A model generated the notes under the pieces. The model was not told the origin of the DNA. It did not search any database and saw only the letters and a program-made list of their open reading frames with translations. Shown here piece after piece: positions 26,673 through 35,261 of a stretch of DNA of 64,000 nucleotides (the stretch's first letter is position 1; each line of letters starts with the position of its first letter). This DNA is from Pirellulales bacterium. GTDB taxonomy: Bacteria > Planctomycetota > Planctomycetia > Pirellulales > JACPPG01. The position numbers and the translations under genes are program-made. The stretch spans positions 1-64,000 of the forward strand of contig DASZWQ010000180.1 in assembly GCA_035546535.1 (NCBI GenBank). Reading direction: 5' to 3'.

Positions 26673-27296
26673 GTGAAACGACGAGCACCACGCGAGACTG
26701 ACGCTGCCGGGCGTGCGCCGCAGGCCGCCGAGCCGACCCCTCTGCGGATTATTGGCGGCACGTTAGCGCGGCGACGTCTGAAATACTCGGGCGACCCGCG
26801 CACGCGCCCCATGAAGGACCGGGTCCGCGAGGCTGTCTTCAATCTTGTGGGGCCTGCGGTCGCCGGCACTCACGCTATCGACCTGTTTGCCGGCACCGGC
26901 GCGCTTGGTTTGGAAGCGATCAGCCGCGGCGCGGCCCGGGCCACGTTCCTCGAGCAGCATTTTCCCACGGCCCAAGTGATTCGCGAAAATATCGCCCAAC
27001 TGGACCTTGCCGGCGTCACCGAAGTCATCCCGGGAAATGCCTTCATCTGGTCGCGCCGACTGCCACCGCCGGACGCAATGCCGTGGACCGTATTCTGCTC
27101 GCCGCCTTACGACTTCTACGTCGAGCGCGAAGGAGACGTTCTGGAAATGCTGTCGCGGTTGCTGCAAGCCGCGCCGCCTGCGAGTATCTTCGTCGTCGAG
27201 GCCGACGCGCGGTTTGATTTCGCCCATTTGCCGCAGCCGCACTCGTGGGATGTGCGCGTTTACCCGCCCGCCCACGTCGGCATATTACGAACGTAA
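26673..27296 (+). CDS. rsmD: 16S rRNA (guanine966-N2)-methyltransferase
   Basis: An RsmD-family methyltransferase that modifies G966 in 16S rRNA. It shows LRIIGGTLARRRL, RPMKDRVREAVFNLVG (family-specific), the SAM site AIDLFAGTGALGLEAISRGA and the catalytic motif in CSPPYDFY, where canonical RsmD has DPPY/NPPY. GTG 26673 is chosen to begin just ahead of the conserved part (about 207 residues); no strong ribosome-binding site decides it, and the open frame extends upstream across the cyclophilin promoter region. Confidence 0.85.
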   Translation: MKRRAPRETDAAGRAPQAAEPTPLRIIGGTLARRRLKYSGDPRTRPMKDRVREAVFNLVGPAVAGTHAIDLFAGTGALGLEAISRGAARATFLEQHFPTAQVIRENIAQLDLAGVTEVIPGNAFIWSRRLPPPDAMPWTVFCSPPYDFYVEREGDVLEMLSRLLQAAPPASIFVVEADARFDFAHLPQPHSWDVRVYPPAHVGILRT

Positions 27297-27322
27297 GTAG
27301 CAAGGTGTCGAATTGGAAAAGG

Positions 27323-27407
27323 GGGTGCCATGCTCACGCTGGCGTGAGTATGTGGGTCGATCGCTTGCCAGTGCAGCATGGCCACGACGAGCGTGGCCAT
27401 GGCACCC
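27323..27407. repeat. Intergenic palindromic repeat, GTGGCCATGGCACCC type
   Basis: Outer arms GGGTGCCATG (27323-27332) and CATGGCACCC are perfect inverted repeats. Internally CTCACGCTGGCGTGAG and CATGGCCACGACGAGCGTGG then CCATG form two self-complementary hairpins. It shares the outer GGGTGCCA/TGGCACCC ends with the CACTGGTGG elements and the ACGAG loop with 5237-5344. Confidence 0.75.
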
Positions 27408-27459
27408 AGAACGTGTAACAAACCATGAGGAATGATTTTTCAAGGACTGGCAAAAAAGC

Positions 27460-27825
27460 ATGGATATTCACAACATCAATGACGTGCCGGCCTTTACCAC
27501 CAAGGACGGCTCGGAAATTCGCGAACTACTGGCCGACCGCAATTCGTGCATCGTGAAACAAAGCCTGGCCGAGGCGCGGCTGGCGCCCGGGCTGTCGACA
27601 ACACCCCACTACCATCCGCTGACCGAGGAGATCTATTACATCCTGGTCGGCACCGGCTCGATGCGCATCGGCGACGAACAGCGCACCGTCGGGCCGGGCG
27701 ACGCCATCGCGATTCCGCCCGGCAAGATTCACCAGATCACGAACGACGGCCGCGAGGAGCTGAAATTCTTGTGCTGCTGCGCGCCGGGCTATCAGCACGA
27801 AGATACCGTGCTGGTCGAAGCGTGA
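27460..27825 (+). CDS. Single-domain cupin protein
   Basis: A 121-residue cupin. The first motif is TTPHYHPLTEEIYYILVGTG (His, His, Glu metal ligands) and the second is GDAIAIPPGKIHQI (His). All four usual ligands appear present, so a metal-binding jelly-roll is likely. Such small cupins include mannose-6-phosphate isomerase-like and sugar- or oxalate-binding proteins; nothing here fixes the substrate. It is transcribed toward the sugar-phosphate isomerase-like gene, with no operon link. Confidence 0.85.
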   Translation: MDIHNINDVPAFTTKDGSEIRELLADRNSCIVKQSLAEARLAPGLSTTPHYHPLTEEIYYILVGTGSMRIGDEQRTVGPGDAIAIPPGKIHQITNDGREELKFLCCCAPGYQHEDTVLVEA

Positions 27826-27872
27826 CGGGTAGTAGCCCTACATATCAGCTTTTCGCGCGGGCGCTCGCAAAC

Positions 27873-28658
27873 TCAATACAAGCTCGCGAGAAATTTCACG
27901 GCCTGGCCGATCTCGAACACCGGATCATCCGCCCGTTCGCGCTCGATACACAAATAGCCGCGATAGCCAAAGTCTTCGAGCGCTCCGAGTAGGGCGGGAA
28001 AATCGGCCAGACCGCGCCCTAGCGGCACTTCGTCGCCACGGCCGCGTGCGCGATCGCGCACCCCATCCTTGGCATGCACGAACATGACGTGCCGCGCGAG
28101 GGCTGCGATGGCCTCGCCCGGCGCGTAGCCGTTGACGATCAGGTTGCCGGGATTGAAGGTGACGCCCAACGAGCCGTCAGGCAAGGCGCCGATCAGGCGC
28201 GCAAGGTCGGCCCCGCTTTCGCTCCCCGTTTCGGCAGCCAACGTCGCGCCGATGTGATGACCAAAGGCGCCGATGTCTGTGAGCGCCTCGAGCATGACGG
28301 GCCAGTCGGATGCTTCCGCATCGGCCGGAACCTGTCCGACCTGGTTCACCACCACTGTAGCGCCGAGTTGGCTGGCCAGGCGCATGGCTTGTTTCGTGGC
28401 TGCCACGCGACGCTCGAGCTCTTCCTGCACGTTGTAGCCGCGCCGCGTGCGAAAGCCGATAGCCGCCACGCGCAAATTGAGATTTTCGAGCAGCCTGAGA
28501 AACTCGCGCCGCCCGGTTTGCGAAAGTTCGTCCGGCCGCAATTCGGTACGGGCATCGATTTCCACCGCCGCCGCACCTAGTTGCGCGGCCGTGGCCAGTG
28601 CCCGCTTAAGCGGCATGCGCAAGCTGCGCAGTTGGATGGCAATCTTCAGCGGCTGCAT
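27873..28658 (-). CDS. Sugar phosphate isomerase/epimerase-like TIM-barrel protein
   Basis: A 261-residue protein of the AP endonuclease 2 / xylose-isomerase-like TIM-barrel family. It has IAIQLRSLRMPLKRALATAA at the start, then LRVAAIGFRTRRG, GVTFNPGNLIVNGYAPGEAI, HVMFVHAKDGVRD and the closing FGYRGYLCIERE. Metal-binding His and Glu residues fit the family (HAKD; IERE). It probably isomerises or dehydrates a sugar derivative; the substrate is unknown. The gene stands alone and is divergent from the Nif3-like gene. Confidence 0.85.
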   Translation of the reverse strand: MQPLKIAIQLRSLRMPLKRALATAAQLGAAAVEIDARTELRPDELSQTGRREFLRLLENLNLRVAAIGFRTRRGYNVQEELERRVAATKQAMRLASQLGATVVVNQVGQVPADAEASDWPVMLEALTDIGAFGHHIGATLAAETGSESGADLARLIGALPDGSLGVTFNPGNLIVNGYAPGEAIAALARHVMFVHAKDGVRDRARGRGDEVPLGRGLADFPALLGALEDFGYRGYLCIERERADDPVFEIGQAVKFLASLY

Positions 28659-28842
28659 AAATCGATATTCCTGGGACTTGTGCTGATTCTAGCGACCGCG
28701 TCCGCGGGTTGAAGGTGTCCGCCACGGGCCCACACCGGACCCGCGCCAGGGCCAGCGGCCGAGCCGTGTTCGCTACGCTATGCTTTTGTGGCAAGCATGG
28801 TTTATGTTTTCGTGAAGATACAGGCCCTGCGGAAGCAGTCGT

Positions 28843-29640
28843 ATGATCACCGTCGACGACGTCTCGCGATTCCTCGACGCCTTTGCGCCGCTGCGGCTGG
28901 CCGAGCCGTGGGATAATGTCGGATTGCTGTTGGGCGATCGCCAACGCTCGGCCGATCGCATCATGACTTGTTTGACCATCACCGGCGCCACGGCCGCCGA
29001 AGCGGTTCGGCACCAGGCCCAGCTGGTCGTCGTTCACCATCCGCTGCCGTTCGCCGCCTTGAAGCGGCTGACGACCGACTCGCCCGAGGGACGCTCCCTG
29101 TGGTCGCTGGCCGGAGCCGGTATTTCGATTTTCAGTCCGCACACGGCATTCGATTCGGCGCCTGAAGGAATCAATCAGCGGCTGGCGGCGGGCCTGGGGC
29201 TTGCCGAGATCGAGCCGCTGACGACGCGTCTGGAAGATGTCGATGGCCGGCGCTTGGGCGCTGGCCGGCGCGGACAATTCTCCCAGCCCCTGCCGCTTGC
29301 GGAAGTGGTCGAGCGCGTGAAGAAATTCCTGGGGGTCGAACGTGTGCAAATCGTCGGGGCCCCGCGGACCAATGTCAGCAAGATCGCCGTCGGCTGCGGC
29401 AGCGCGGGCGACTTGCTGGCCGATGCGCGGCGCGCCGGCTGCGAATGCTTCGTGACCGGCGAAACCCGTTTTCACACGGCGCTCGAGGCCGAAGCCGCGG
29501 GCCTGGCCATGATTCTCACCGGTCATTACGCCAGCGAGCGATTCGCCGTCGAGTTTCTGGCCGAACTGCTGGCGCGCGAGTTTCCCGCTGCGTATGTGTG
29601 GGCCAGCGCCGACGAGCGCGACCCACTCGTGTGGGGCTAG
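28843..29640 (+). CDS. Nif3-like dinuclear metal-centre protein
   Basis: A 265-residue protein of the Nif3/YbgI (DUF34) family, annotated by others as GTP cyclohydrolase I type 2 homologue. It shows the start DVSRFLDAFAPLRLAEPWDNVGLLLG, the metal motif VVVHHPLPF (His-His), SPHTAFDSAPEGIN, and the C-terminal ligands GETRFHTALEAEAAGLA and GHYASERF. All metal-ligand regions are seen. The biological role of the family is still unclear. The 294-base gap to the next gene holds nothing recognisable. Confidence 0.9.
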   Translation: MITVDDVSRFLDAFAPLRLAEPWDNVGLLLGDRQRSADRIMTCLTITGATAAEAVRHQAQLVVVHHPLPFAALKRLTTDSPEGRSLWSLAGAGISIFSPHTAFDSAPEGINQRLAAGLGLAEIEPLTTRLEDVDGRRLGAGRRGQFSQPLPLAEVVERVKKFLGVERVQIVGAPRTNVSKIAVGCGSAGDLLADARRAGCECFVTGETRFHTALEAEAAGLAMILTGHYASERFAVEFLAELLAREFPAAYVWASADERDPLVWG

Positions 29641-29934
29641 CAGCGCGCGGACGGGAAGCAGCGTCGTTGCAGCAAGTCACAACGCGTCCAACCGTCTCGA
29701 CGACGTGTCCGCGCCGCCAGTGCTCGCGCTACCCGCCGATATTTGGTGGACTTTCGGTGAAAGGTTGCCGGCTGCGAAGAAGGGGCGCTTGACTCCTCGT
29801 GGCTTTTGCTGGAGAGACGGTCCTTCGAGCCTTTTCGCGCTCGTTGACTTGGCCCCTTGCCCACTTAGAATTGCCAGCAGCCTGCGGGAGGCCGTGGCGG
29901 GAATCTTTGCTGGTCATTCGAGGAGGGTGCCACC

Positions 29935-30687
29935 ATGGCGCAGCGATGTCTCACCGCCTTGCCGGTCTATAACGAAGCGAAATACGTGTCGGGCGTGCTG
30001 GCCGAAGTGCGCCGCTACAGCCCCGAGATTCTCGTCGTCAATGACGGCTCGAGCGACGGCACGACGGAACTATTGGCCGCCGAGCCAGGCATCCACCTGG
30101 TTACGCACGACAAGAATCGCGGCTATGGCGCTGCCCTGCGCTCGGCTTTCGACTTCGCCGTAAAGAACGACTACGACGTGCTGGTGACGATCGATTGCGA
30201 TGGCCAGCACCAGCCACGCATGATTCCGCAATTCTTCGCCGAATGCGACGGTTGGGACATCGTCTCGGGCAGCCGGTACCTGGAGCAGTTCTCGGGCGAT
30301 AGCCGGCCGCCGGCCGATCGGCGGCGGGTGAACGAACTCCTGACCGCGCGCATCAACGAACTGTTGGGGCTGAACGTGACCGATGCCTTTTGCGGCTTCA
30401 AGGCCTATCGCGTTTGCCGGCTGCCGGAGCTCGATTTGACCGACGACGGCTACGCCATGCCGCTGGAGCTGTGGGTGCAAGCGGCGTTTCACGGCTTCCG
30501 CATCAAGGAATTGGCGGTCCCGCTGATTTACCTCGACCTGGCCCGATCTTTCGGCGGCGCGCTCGACGACACGGAGACGCGGCTGGCCCATTACAACAAG
30601 ATCTTGCAGCAGGCGCTTGCGCGAACGACCGAAAATCGCAAAACCACGCCGCATTCGAGATCGCTTTGTAACGAGCGCGCCGGATGA
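29935..30687 (+). CDS. Family 2 glycosyltransferase (dolichol-phosphate-mannosyltransferase-like)
   Basis: A 250-residue GT-A fold glycosyltransferase. It opens with CLTALPVYNEAKYVSGVLAE, followed by the nucleotide-binding ILVVNDGSSDGT, the GYGAALRSAFDFA block and the DCDGQHQPRMIP motif that carries the metal-binding Asp. No C-terminal membrane anchor is visible, unlike many relatives. It probably transfers a sugar from a nucleotide donor to a lipid carrier or small acceptor. GGAGG lies upstream of the ATG. Its stop overlaps the next gene's start by 4 bases (ATGA, 30684-30687), so the two products are likely made together and may share a pathway. Confidence 0.88.
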   Translation: MAQRCLTALPVYNEAKYVSGVLAEVRRYSPEILVVNDGSSDGTTELLAAEPGIHLVTHDKNRGYGAALRSAFDFAVKNDYDVLVTIDCDGQHQPRMIPQFFAECDGWDIVSGSRYLEQFSGDSRPPADRRRVNELLTARINELLGLNVTDAFCGFKAYRVCRLPELDLTDDGYAMPLELWVQAAFHGFRIKELAVPLIYLDLARSFGGALDDTETRLAHYNKILQQALARTTENRKTTPHSRSLCNERAG

Positions 30688-32309
30688 GCGCCGGTCCGGG
30701 TTCGATCGCTTACCGGCGGTTGCGGGCTCCGCGCGAAAACGGCGGCGTGCTCATCGAGCCGCCGCTGGGCGAGCTGCCGCAACTGCTTGCCGCGAATATC
30801 GCGCGGCAGCAGGCAGCGCACTACGACGTGCAAGGGCGCCCGCTTGCGGCGCTGGCCGAGTCGGGCCGGCGCGAGCTGGTTGAATTGGCGCGCCGCTACA
30901 CGTCGAGTTATCGCGATGTCGAAGCCGTGCCCGCTAACGGGCCGATGTTCCTGGCCGGACATCAGCCGGAGCTGTTTCATCCGGGCGTGTGGTACAAGAA
31001 TTTCGCGCTCAGCAAGCTCGCCGGCGATGCGCGGGCCACGGCCGTAAACCTGGTCATCGACAGCGACACCATCAAGCACGTTTCACTGCGCGTGCCAGGT
31101 GGATCGCTCGATGCACCGATCGTCGAATCGATCGCCTTCGACAGCTCGGCCGACGAGATCCCGTTCGAAGAACGGGAGATCGAAGACCGCGGACTGTTCG
31201 CCAGCTTCGGCGAGCGGACATGCGAATGGCTGCAAGACATCGTCCCCGATCCGCTCATGAATTCGTTCTGGCCGCTGGCGCTCAAGCGCGCAGCCGCCAC
31301 GCGCAATTTGGGTGAGTGCCTGGCGCAATCGCGCCACGTGCTGGAGGGGCAATGGGGCTTGAACACTCTGGAACTTCCCCAAAGCCAGGTATGTGCGCTG
31401 CCGGCATTCCACTGGTTTACGGCGCACTTGCTGGCCAACCTGCCGCGCCTGCGCGAGGCGTATAACAGCGCGGTCGAGGCTTATCGACGCGTGAATCGTG
31501 TGCGCAGCGCCAACCATCCGGTACCGAACCTGGCAGCCGACGGCGACCTGATCGAAGCGCCGTTCTGGCTGTGGAGCTCGGCGTCGCCGCGCCGCCGACG
31601 ACTATTCGTGCGCCGCGGCGCTGACTCGATGACACTCACGGATCGTCGCCGTGTGGAGATTGAGCTCCCCTTAACCGCTGATGGCGATGCCACACGCGCG
31701 GTTGAAGTGCTCGCGGGTTTTCGGGAGCGTGGCATCAAGTTGCGCAGCCGCGCCCTGGTCACCACGCTCTTCGCCCGGTTGGTCCTCTCGGACTTGTTCA
31801 TCCACGGCATCGGCGGCGCGAAATACGATCAACTGACCGACGAGCTGATCCGCAGCTTCTTCGGCCTCGCGCCGCCAAATTATCTGGTGATTTCCGCGAC
31901 TTTACACTTGGCAGCGCAGGGCAACGGCGCAGGCCACGACGACGTGCGCCGCCTGGACCAGGAGTTGCGGGATTTGGAATATCATCCCGAGCGCTGTATT
32001 ACCGACCTGCACGATTGGACGAGCGCGCCGGTGGATATCGCGCATTGGCTCGATTTGAAGAGCCGTTGGCTGGCGACGGAACAGACGCGCGAGAACGCGC
32101 GCGAGCGCTGTCATGCGATCCGCGCGGCGAACGAAGCGCTGCAGGCGTGGGTCGAGCCGCGGCGGCGCGAATTGACGCGACATCGGCAGGAAGCCGTTCG
32201 TCAGCAGCGCACCGCGGCGGTGCTCACCTCGCGTGAATACGGCTTTTGTTTGTACCCAGCGGAAACTTTACGGGATTTTTTGCTGGCATTTCGAGGGACA
32301 AGTCCCTAA
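30684..32309 (+). CDS. BshC-like protein of unknown function
   Basis: A 541-residue protein, conserved as hypothetical in planctomycetes as far as I recall. Near residue 90, FLAGHQPELFHPGVWYKNFALSKLA resembles the TGQQxGLFGGPLYTxYK block of BshC, the last enzyme of bacillithiol synthesis, which adds cysteine to glucosaminyl-malate. NLVIDSDTIKHV matches the place of the BshC 'GEDHD' region, and SRALVTTLFARLVLSDLFIHGI followed by GGAKYDQLTDEL matches the RPLxQDxLLPTxAYVGGPGEIAY region. Overall similarity is remote. The 4-base overlap with a glycosyltransferase fits a thiol-glycoside pathway, but that is inference. Confidence 0.6.
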   Translation: MSAGPGSIAYRRLRAPRENGGVLIEPPLGELPQLLAANIARQQAAHYDVQGRPLAALAESGRRELVELARRYTSSYRDVEAVPANGPMFLAGHQPELFHPGVWYKNFALSKLAGDARATAVNLVIDSDTIKHVSLRVPGGSLDAPIVESIAFDSSADEIPFEEREIEDRGLFASFGERTCEWLQDIVPDPLMNSFWPLALKRAAATRNLGECLAQSRHVLEGQWGLNTLELPQSQVCALPAFHWFTAHLLANLPRLREAYNSAVEAYRRVNRVRSANHPVPNLAADGDLIEAPFWLWSSASPRRRRLFVRRGADSMTLTDRRRVEIELPLTADGDATRAVEVLAGFRERGIKLRSRALVTTLFARLVLSDLFIHGIGGAKYDQLTDELIRSFFGLAPPNYLVISATLHLAAQGNGAGHDDVRRLDQELRDLEYHPERCITDLHDWTSAPVDIAHWLDLKSRWLATEQTRENARERCHAIRAANEALQAWVEPRRRELTRHRQEAVRQQRTAAVLTSREYGFCLYPAETLRDFLLAFRGTSP

Positions 32310-32357
32310 AGTATTGTCAAGACGGATCGTAAAACTACGAGCGAAAGGATCTCGCCC

Positions 32358-33833
32358 ATGTGCGCAGCGACGCCAGTACTCGCCAGCGCGCGGCCCAAAC
32401 GCCGCAGAACGGACTCGCAAAAACGGCGAAAACAAGGACGAAATGGGGCTCTTCCCCATGGGGCCCTTCGGCCGGTTCAACTGTCTGACGCATGCGAGCG
32501 CTCTCCCGGTTCAAATACCGGACGGTTGGCGTCGCGCGCCGGGGCGCGTGCTAGCATTCGCGTCGAGCAAGAGCCGCTGGGCGTGCTCGCGACCGGTTGC
32601 GCCGGCGACCATCCGGTCGTTCACCATTTGCTGACGGAGGTTTTTCAGGGCCCATCGCGCGACAATTTTTATAGTTCGCTCGACGATCCCTTCTACGAAC
32701 CGCGTGATCGGCTGCTCATCAAGCGCGCCGGCCAGTCGATCTCGCATGTGCTGATTACCAAGCGCGTGATGCATTTCGGCTCGCTCAGTTTTCCCGCGGA
32801 CTGCTTGTCCTGGCTGGCGACGTTGCCTGAGTTCCGGCAGTTGGGATACGCCAGTCGTCTGGTCCGCGCGGCCGACGAGACCATGCGCCGCGAGGGCGCC
32901 GTACTTTGCCTGTTGAAAACCCGCGTACCGCATTTCTTCCGGCGGCAGGGGTGGGCGTTGTGTGGCCGGCATAGCCATGCCCGTGCCGGCAGCCGCGATC
33001 TGCTCGCGCAACTTTCGGCCCGCGGGCTGGTACCGGGCGAAAGCTCGGTCGGCATTCGCCCCTGGCGTCAAGTCGAACTGCCCGCCCTGATGAGGCTGTA
33101 TCAAGACATGACGGCCGGCCGCGCCGGCCATTTCGAACGCACCGAGGCTTACTGGCGCTGGCTGATCAGCCGTAAAGGCTTCGAGCGCATCTACGTGGCC
33201 GTCGACGGACCGGACAACTTCGAGCTGGAAGACGATCCCACGAAGCTCGTCGGTTACCTGATCACGAGCGAAGACCGCGTGCTGGAATTGGCCGCGGCCC
33301 GCACGCACCGGCATGTGGCGCGCGAGCTCTTGGCCCGCGCTTGCAGCGAAGCGATCGAGCGCGATTACAACATGCTGACGTTGCACGCTCCGGCCGACGA
33401 CCCCTTGATGGAAATCTTCCGCATCGCCGGCGGCACACTGCACTGCACCGAATCGGAGCAGGGCGAAGTCTACATGGCGAAGTTGATGAATCCCATCGGC
33501 TTCCTCAAGCAGCTTTGCCCCGAATTGCACCGCCGCGCCGACGCGGTCAGCCTGACGCGCCCCTGCGAGCTGGGCCTGGTCCTGGACGGTGAGAAATATC
33601 GGCTGATCGTTTCGCGCCGCAGCGTCAAGCTGGGCCGGAATCGCATCGGCCGCAGTTACCTGCAGTGCAGCGGCGCCAACGTGACGCGGTTGCTGCTGGG
33701 GCACCTGGATATCGACGAAGCGCTGGCCGACGGCCGGCTGCGGGCCTCGACCCAAGTGGCTGCCGAGCTAGGGCGCACACTCTTCCCGCGGCTGCCGCTG
33801 TGGCGCCCGCCGCTGGATGAGATTTCGACGTAG
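32358..33833 (+). CDS. Eis-like GNAT acetyltransferase with SCP2-like C-terminus
   Basis: A 491-residue protein. A GNAT domain (about 75-220) has SLSFPADCLSWLATLPEFRQ then LGYASRLVRAADE, the acetyl-CoA pyrophosphate loop. A second GNAT-like half follows (about 225-385), then a sterol-carrier-like region (about 390-485, LGLVLDGEKYRLIVSRRSVKLG). That is the Eis layout: two GNAT folds plus SCP2. Eis-type enzymes acetylate amines on varied substrates. The first about 65 residues are basic and low-complexity and may not be translated; ATG 32358 has AAAGGA upstream, but a later start is possible. Confidence 0.75.
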   Translation: MCAATPVLASARPKRRRTDSQKRRKQGRNGALPHGALRPVQLSDACERSPGSNTGRLASRAGARASIRVEQEPLGVLATGCAGDHPVVHHLLTEVFQGPSRDNFYSSLDDPFYEPRDRLLIKRAGQSISHVLITKRVMHFGSLSFPADCLSWLATLPEFRQLGYASRLVRAADETMRREGAVLCLLKTRVPHFFRRQGWALCGRHSHARAGSRDLLAQLSARGLVPGESSVGIRPWRQVELPALMRLYQDMTAGRAGHFERTEAYWRWLISRKGFERIYVAVDGPDNFELEDDPTKLVGYLITSEDRVLELAAARTHRHVARELLARACSEAIERDYNMLTLHAPADDPLMEIFRIAGGTLHCTESEQGEVYMAKLMNPIGFLKQLCPELHRRADAVSLTRPCELGLVLDGEKYRLIVSRRSVKLGRNRIGRSYLQCSGANVTRLLLGHLDIDEALADGRLRASTQVAAELGRTLFPRLPLWRPPLDEIST

Positions 33834-33843
33834 TCCCCGGTGT

Positions 33844-35169
33844 CTAGCGCCCGGATCGCAGAAATTCTCTTGCCGTGCTGATCTGTGATGCGCTGAGTTT
33901 GTCGTTGGCGCGCAGATTCTGAATCGGATCGAACTTGCCTTCTTTGCAAGCCTCGCGAACTGCCTTGAGGAGCGGTCCGTCGCGCCCGACCAGCTTGATG
34001 AATTCCTCGACGCTCCTGCCATCGCCAACGACGACTTTTCCGCACAGTTTCTCCTGCGCGTCGCGATTGTACAGGATGCTGCGCGCCATCATCTCGTAGC
34101 CGGATGGGAAGGTGTCGCCGGCCGAGAACTTCCAATAGGTCTGATTCGGCGTCCGCAGCCGCCCGTTGGTTTCGATGATGGTGCCGGGCAGCTCAAGCGA
34201 ATAATCAAAAGACTCCGCGTCACCCAACACGCTGATCAGCGGATAAATGCCAAAGGCGCTGTCGAGCGCGTGAACGAACGGGTCCTCTTCGAAGCCCAGT
34301 TTCTCTCCATGCGACTTCCAGTCAAATTCATTGAGCAACTTACTAATCGTGGCGACATCCTCTTTGGTCATCGGCTTGTTGTCGGTCCGTCGAACGTACT
34401 TCTGGACGGTTTCTTCGACGAGCTTTCCGAAAGGATCTTTGGCTTTCTCGTCCCAGCCAAAACCGCGTCGCCGTAGAACCTCAATCAGCTCGCGCTTGGT
34501 TGCGTCCTCTCCGAGGTGGTGCAGGCGCGCATCGTAAAACGTCGTCGCTAGCTCTTTGATTCCCGCCGGCGCTTCGTCTTGCAGAAACCTGATGAGCGGC
34601 GCGGCGTCATACGCATCTCCCAACGCGTCCGGCAGACCGCTTGTAACATACGGGCCGAAAATCTGCAGCAATCCTGCAATGCCGTCCAGGAATCGTTCGC
34701 GAGTCACGGAGTTGGTGACGGTTTCCTTCCAGCGGTACTCGACGAACAAGCCGAAATCGGTTCGCTCGAATTCGCGCGTGAGCGCGCTTAATCCCGATTC
34801 GGGCGTGGCCTTGTTGGCATACAGGTAGTGCAGCGGAATCTCGGCCGGCGACTTGAACGTACCGTGGGCCGTGAAGTACTCGTACTTGCCGAGCGGCGCG
34901 TTGTCCGGAGCTTTTTTCGGCGGACGCTCCGCGCCGGTGACCGACGTCCACTCCGCCATCCAGTCGGGCGAAAGGTCAGTGCTGTCGGGTGCAGCACCAG
35001 GCGGACGAGCGACGCGCGGCAGATAGCCCTCACGCGGCTGGATAATCGTGCGTTCACACGAGCCGTCAGACCGCACCACGGTCGTGGCATGAAACTGCGG
35101 AGGGTTGCAGCCGACCACGAGCATCAGGAACGCGGCGAGAAGCAGGCAAGGCCTAGAGTGCGCGTGCAT
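33844..35169 (-). CDS. Lipoprotein of unknown function
   Basis: A 441-residue predicted lipoprotein. The signal peptide ends in the lipobox LMLVVGC, so the mature protein would start at Cys21. The rest is soluble and mixed helix/strand (HATTVVRSDGSCERTIIQPR, EFERTDFGLFVEYRWKETVT, AESFDYSLELPGTIIETNGR), with some resemblance to the strand-rich LppM-type lipoproteins of actinobacteria, but I do not assign a family. It lies 92 bases downstream of transketolase on the same strand and could be co-transcribed. Confidence 0.75.
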   Translation of the reverse strand: MHAHSRPCLLLAAFLMLVVGCNPPQFHATTVVRSDGSCERTIIQPREGYLPRVARPPGAAPDSTDLSPDWMAEWTSVTGAERPPKKAPDNAPLGKYEYFTAHGTFKSPAEIPLHYLYANKATPESGLSALTREFERTDFGLFVEYRWKETVTNSVTRERFLDGIAGLLQIFGPYVTSGLPDALGDAYDAAPLIRFLQDEAPAGIKELATTFYDARLHHLGEDATKRELIEVLRRRGFGWDEKAKDPFGKLVEETVQKYVRRTDNKPMTKEDVATISKLLNEFDWKSHGEKLGFEEDPFVHALDSAFGIYPLISVLGDAESFDYSLELPGTIIETNGRLRTPNQTYWKFSAGDTFPSGYEMMARSILYNRDAQEKLCGKVVVGDGRSVEEFIKLVGRDGPLLKAVREACKEGKFDPIQNLRANDKLSASQISTAREFLRSGR

Positions 35170-35261
35170 ACGCCACCTCCGCCAGATTCGATCCGCGCGG
35201 CCACGGATTTATTCCCGCCGACTTCGCGGACCGGCGCGCAGCTCGATGCGCTGAGACGGTG

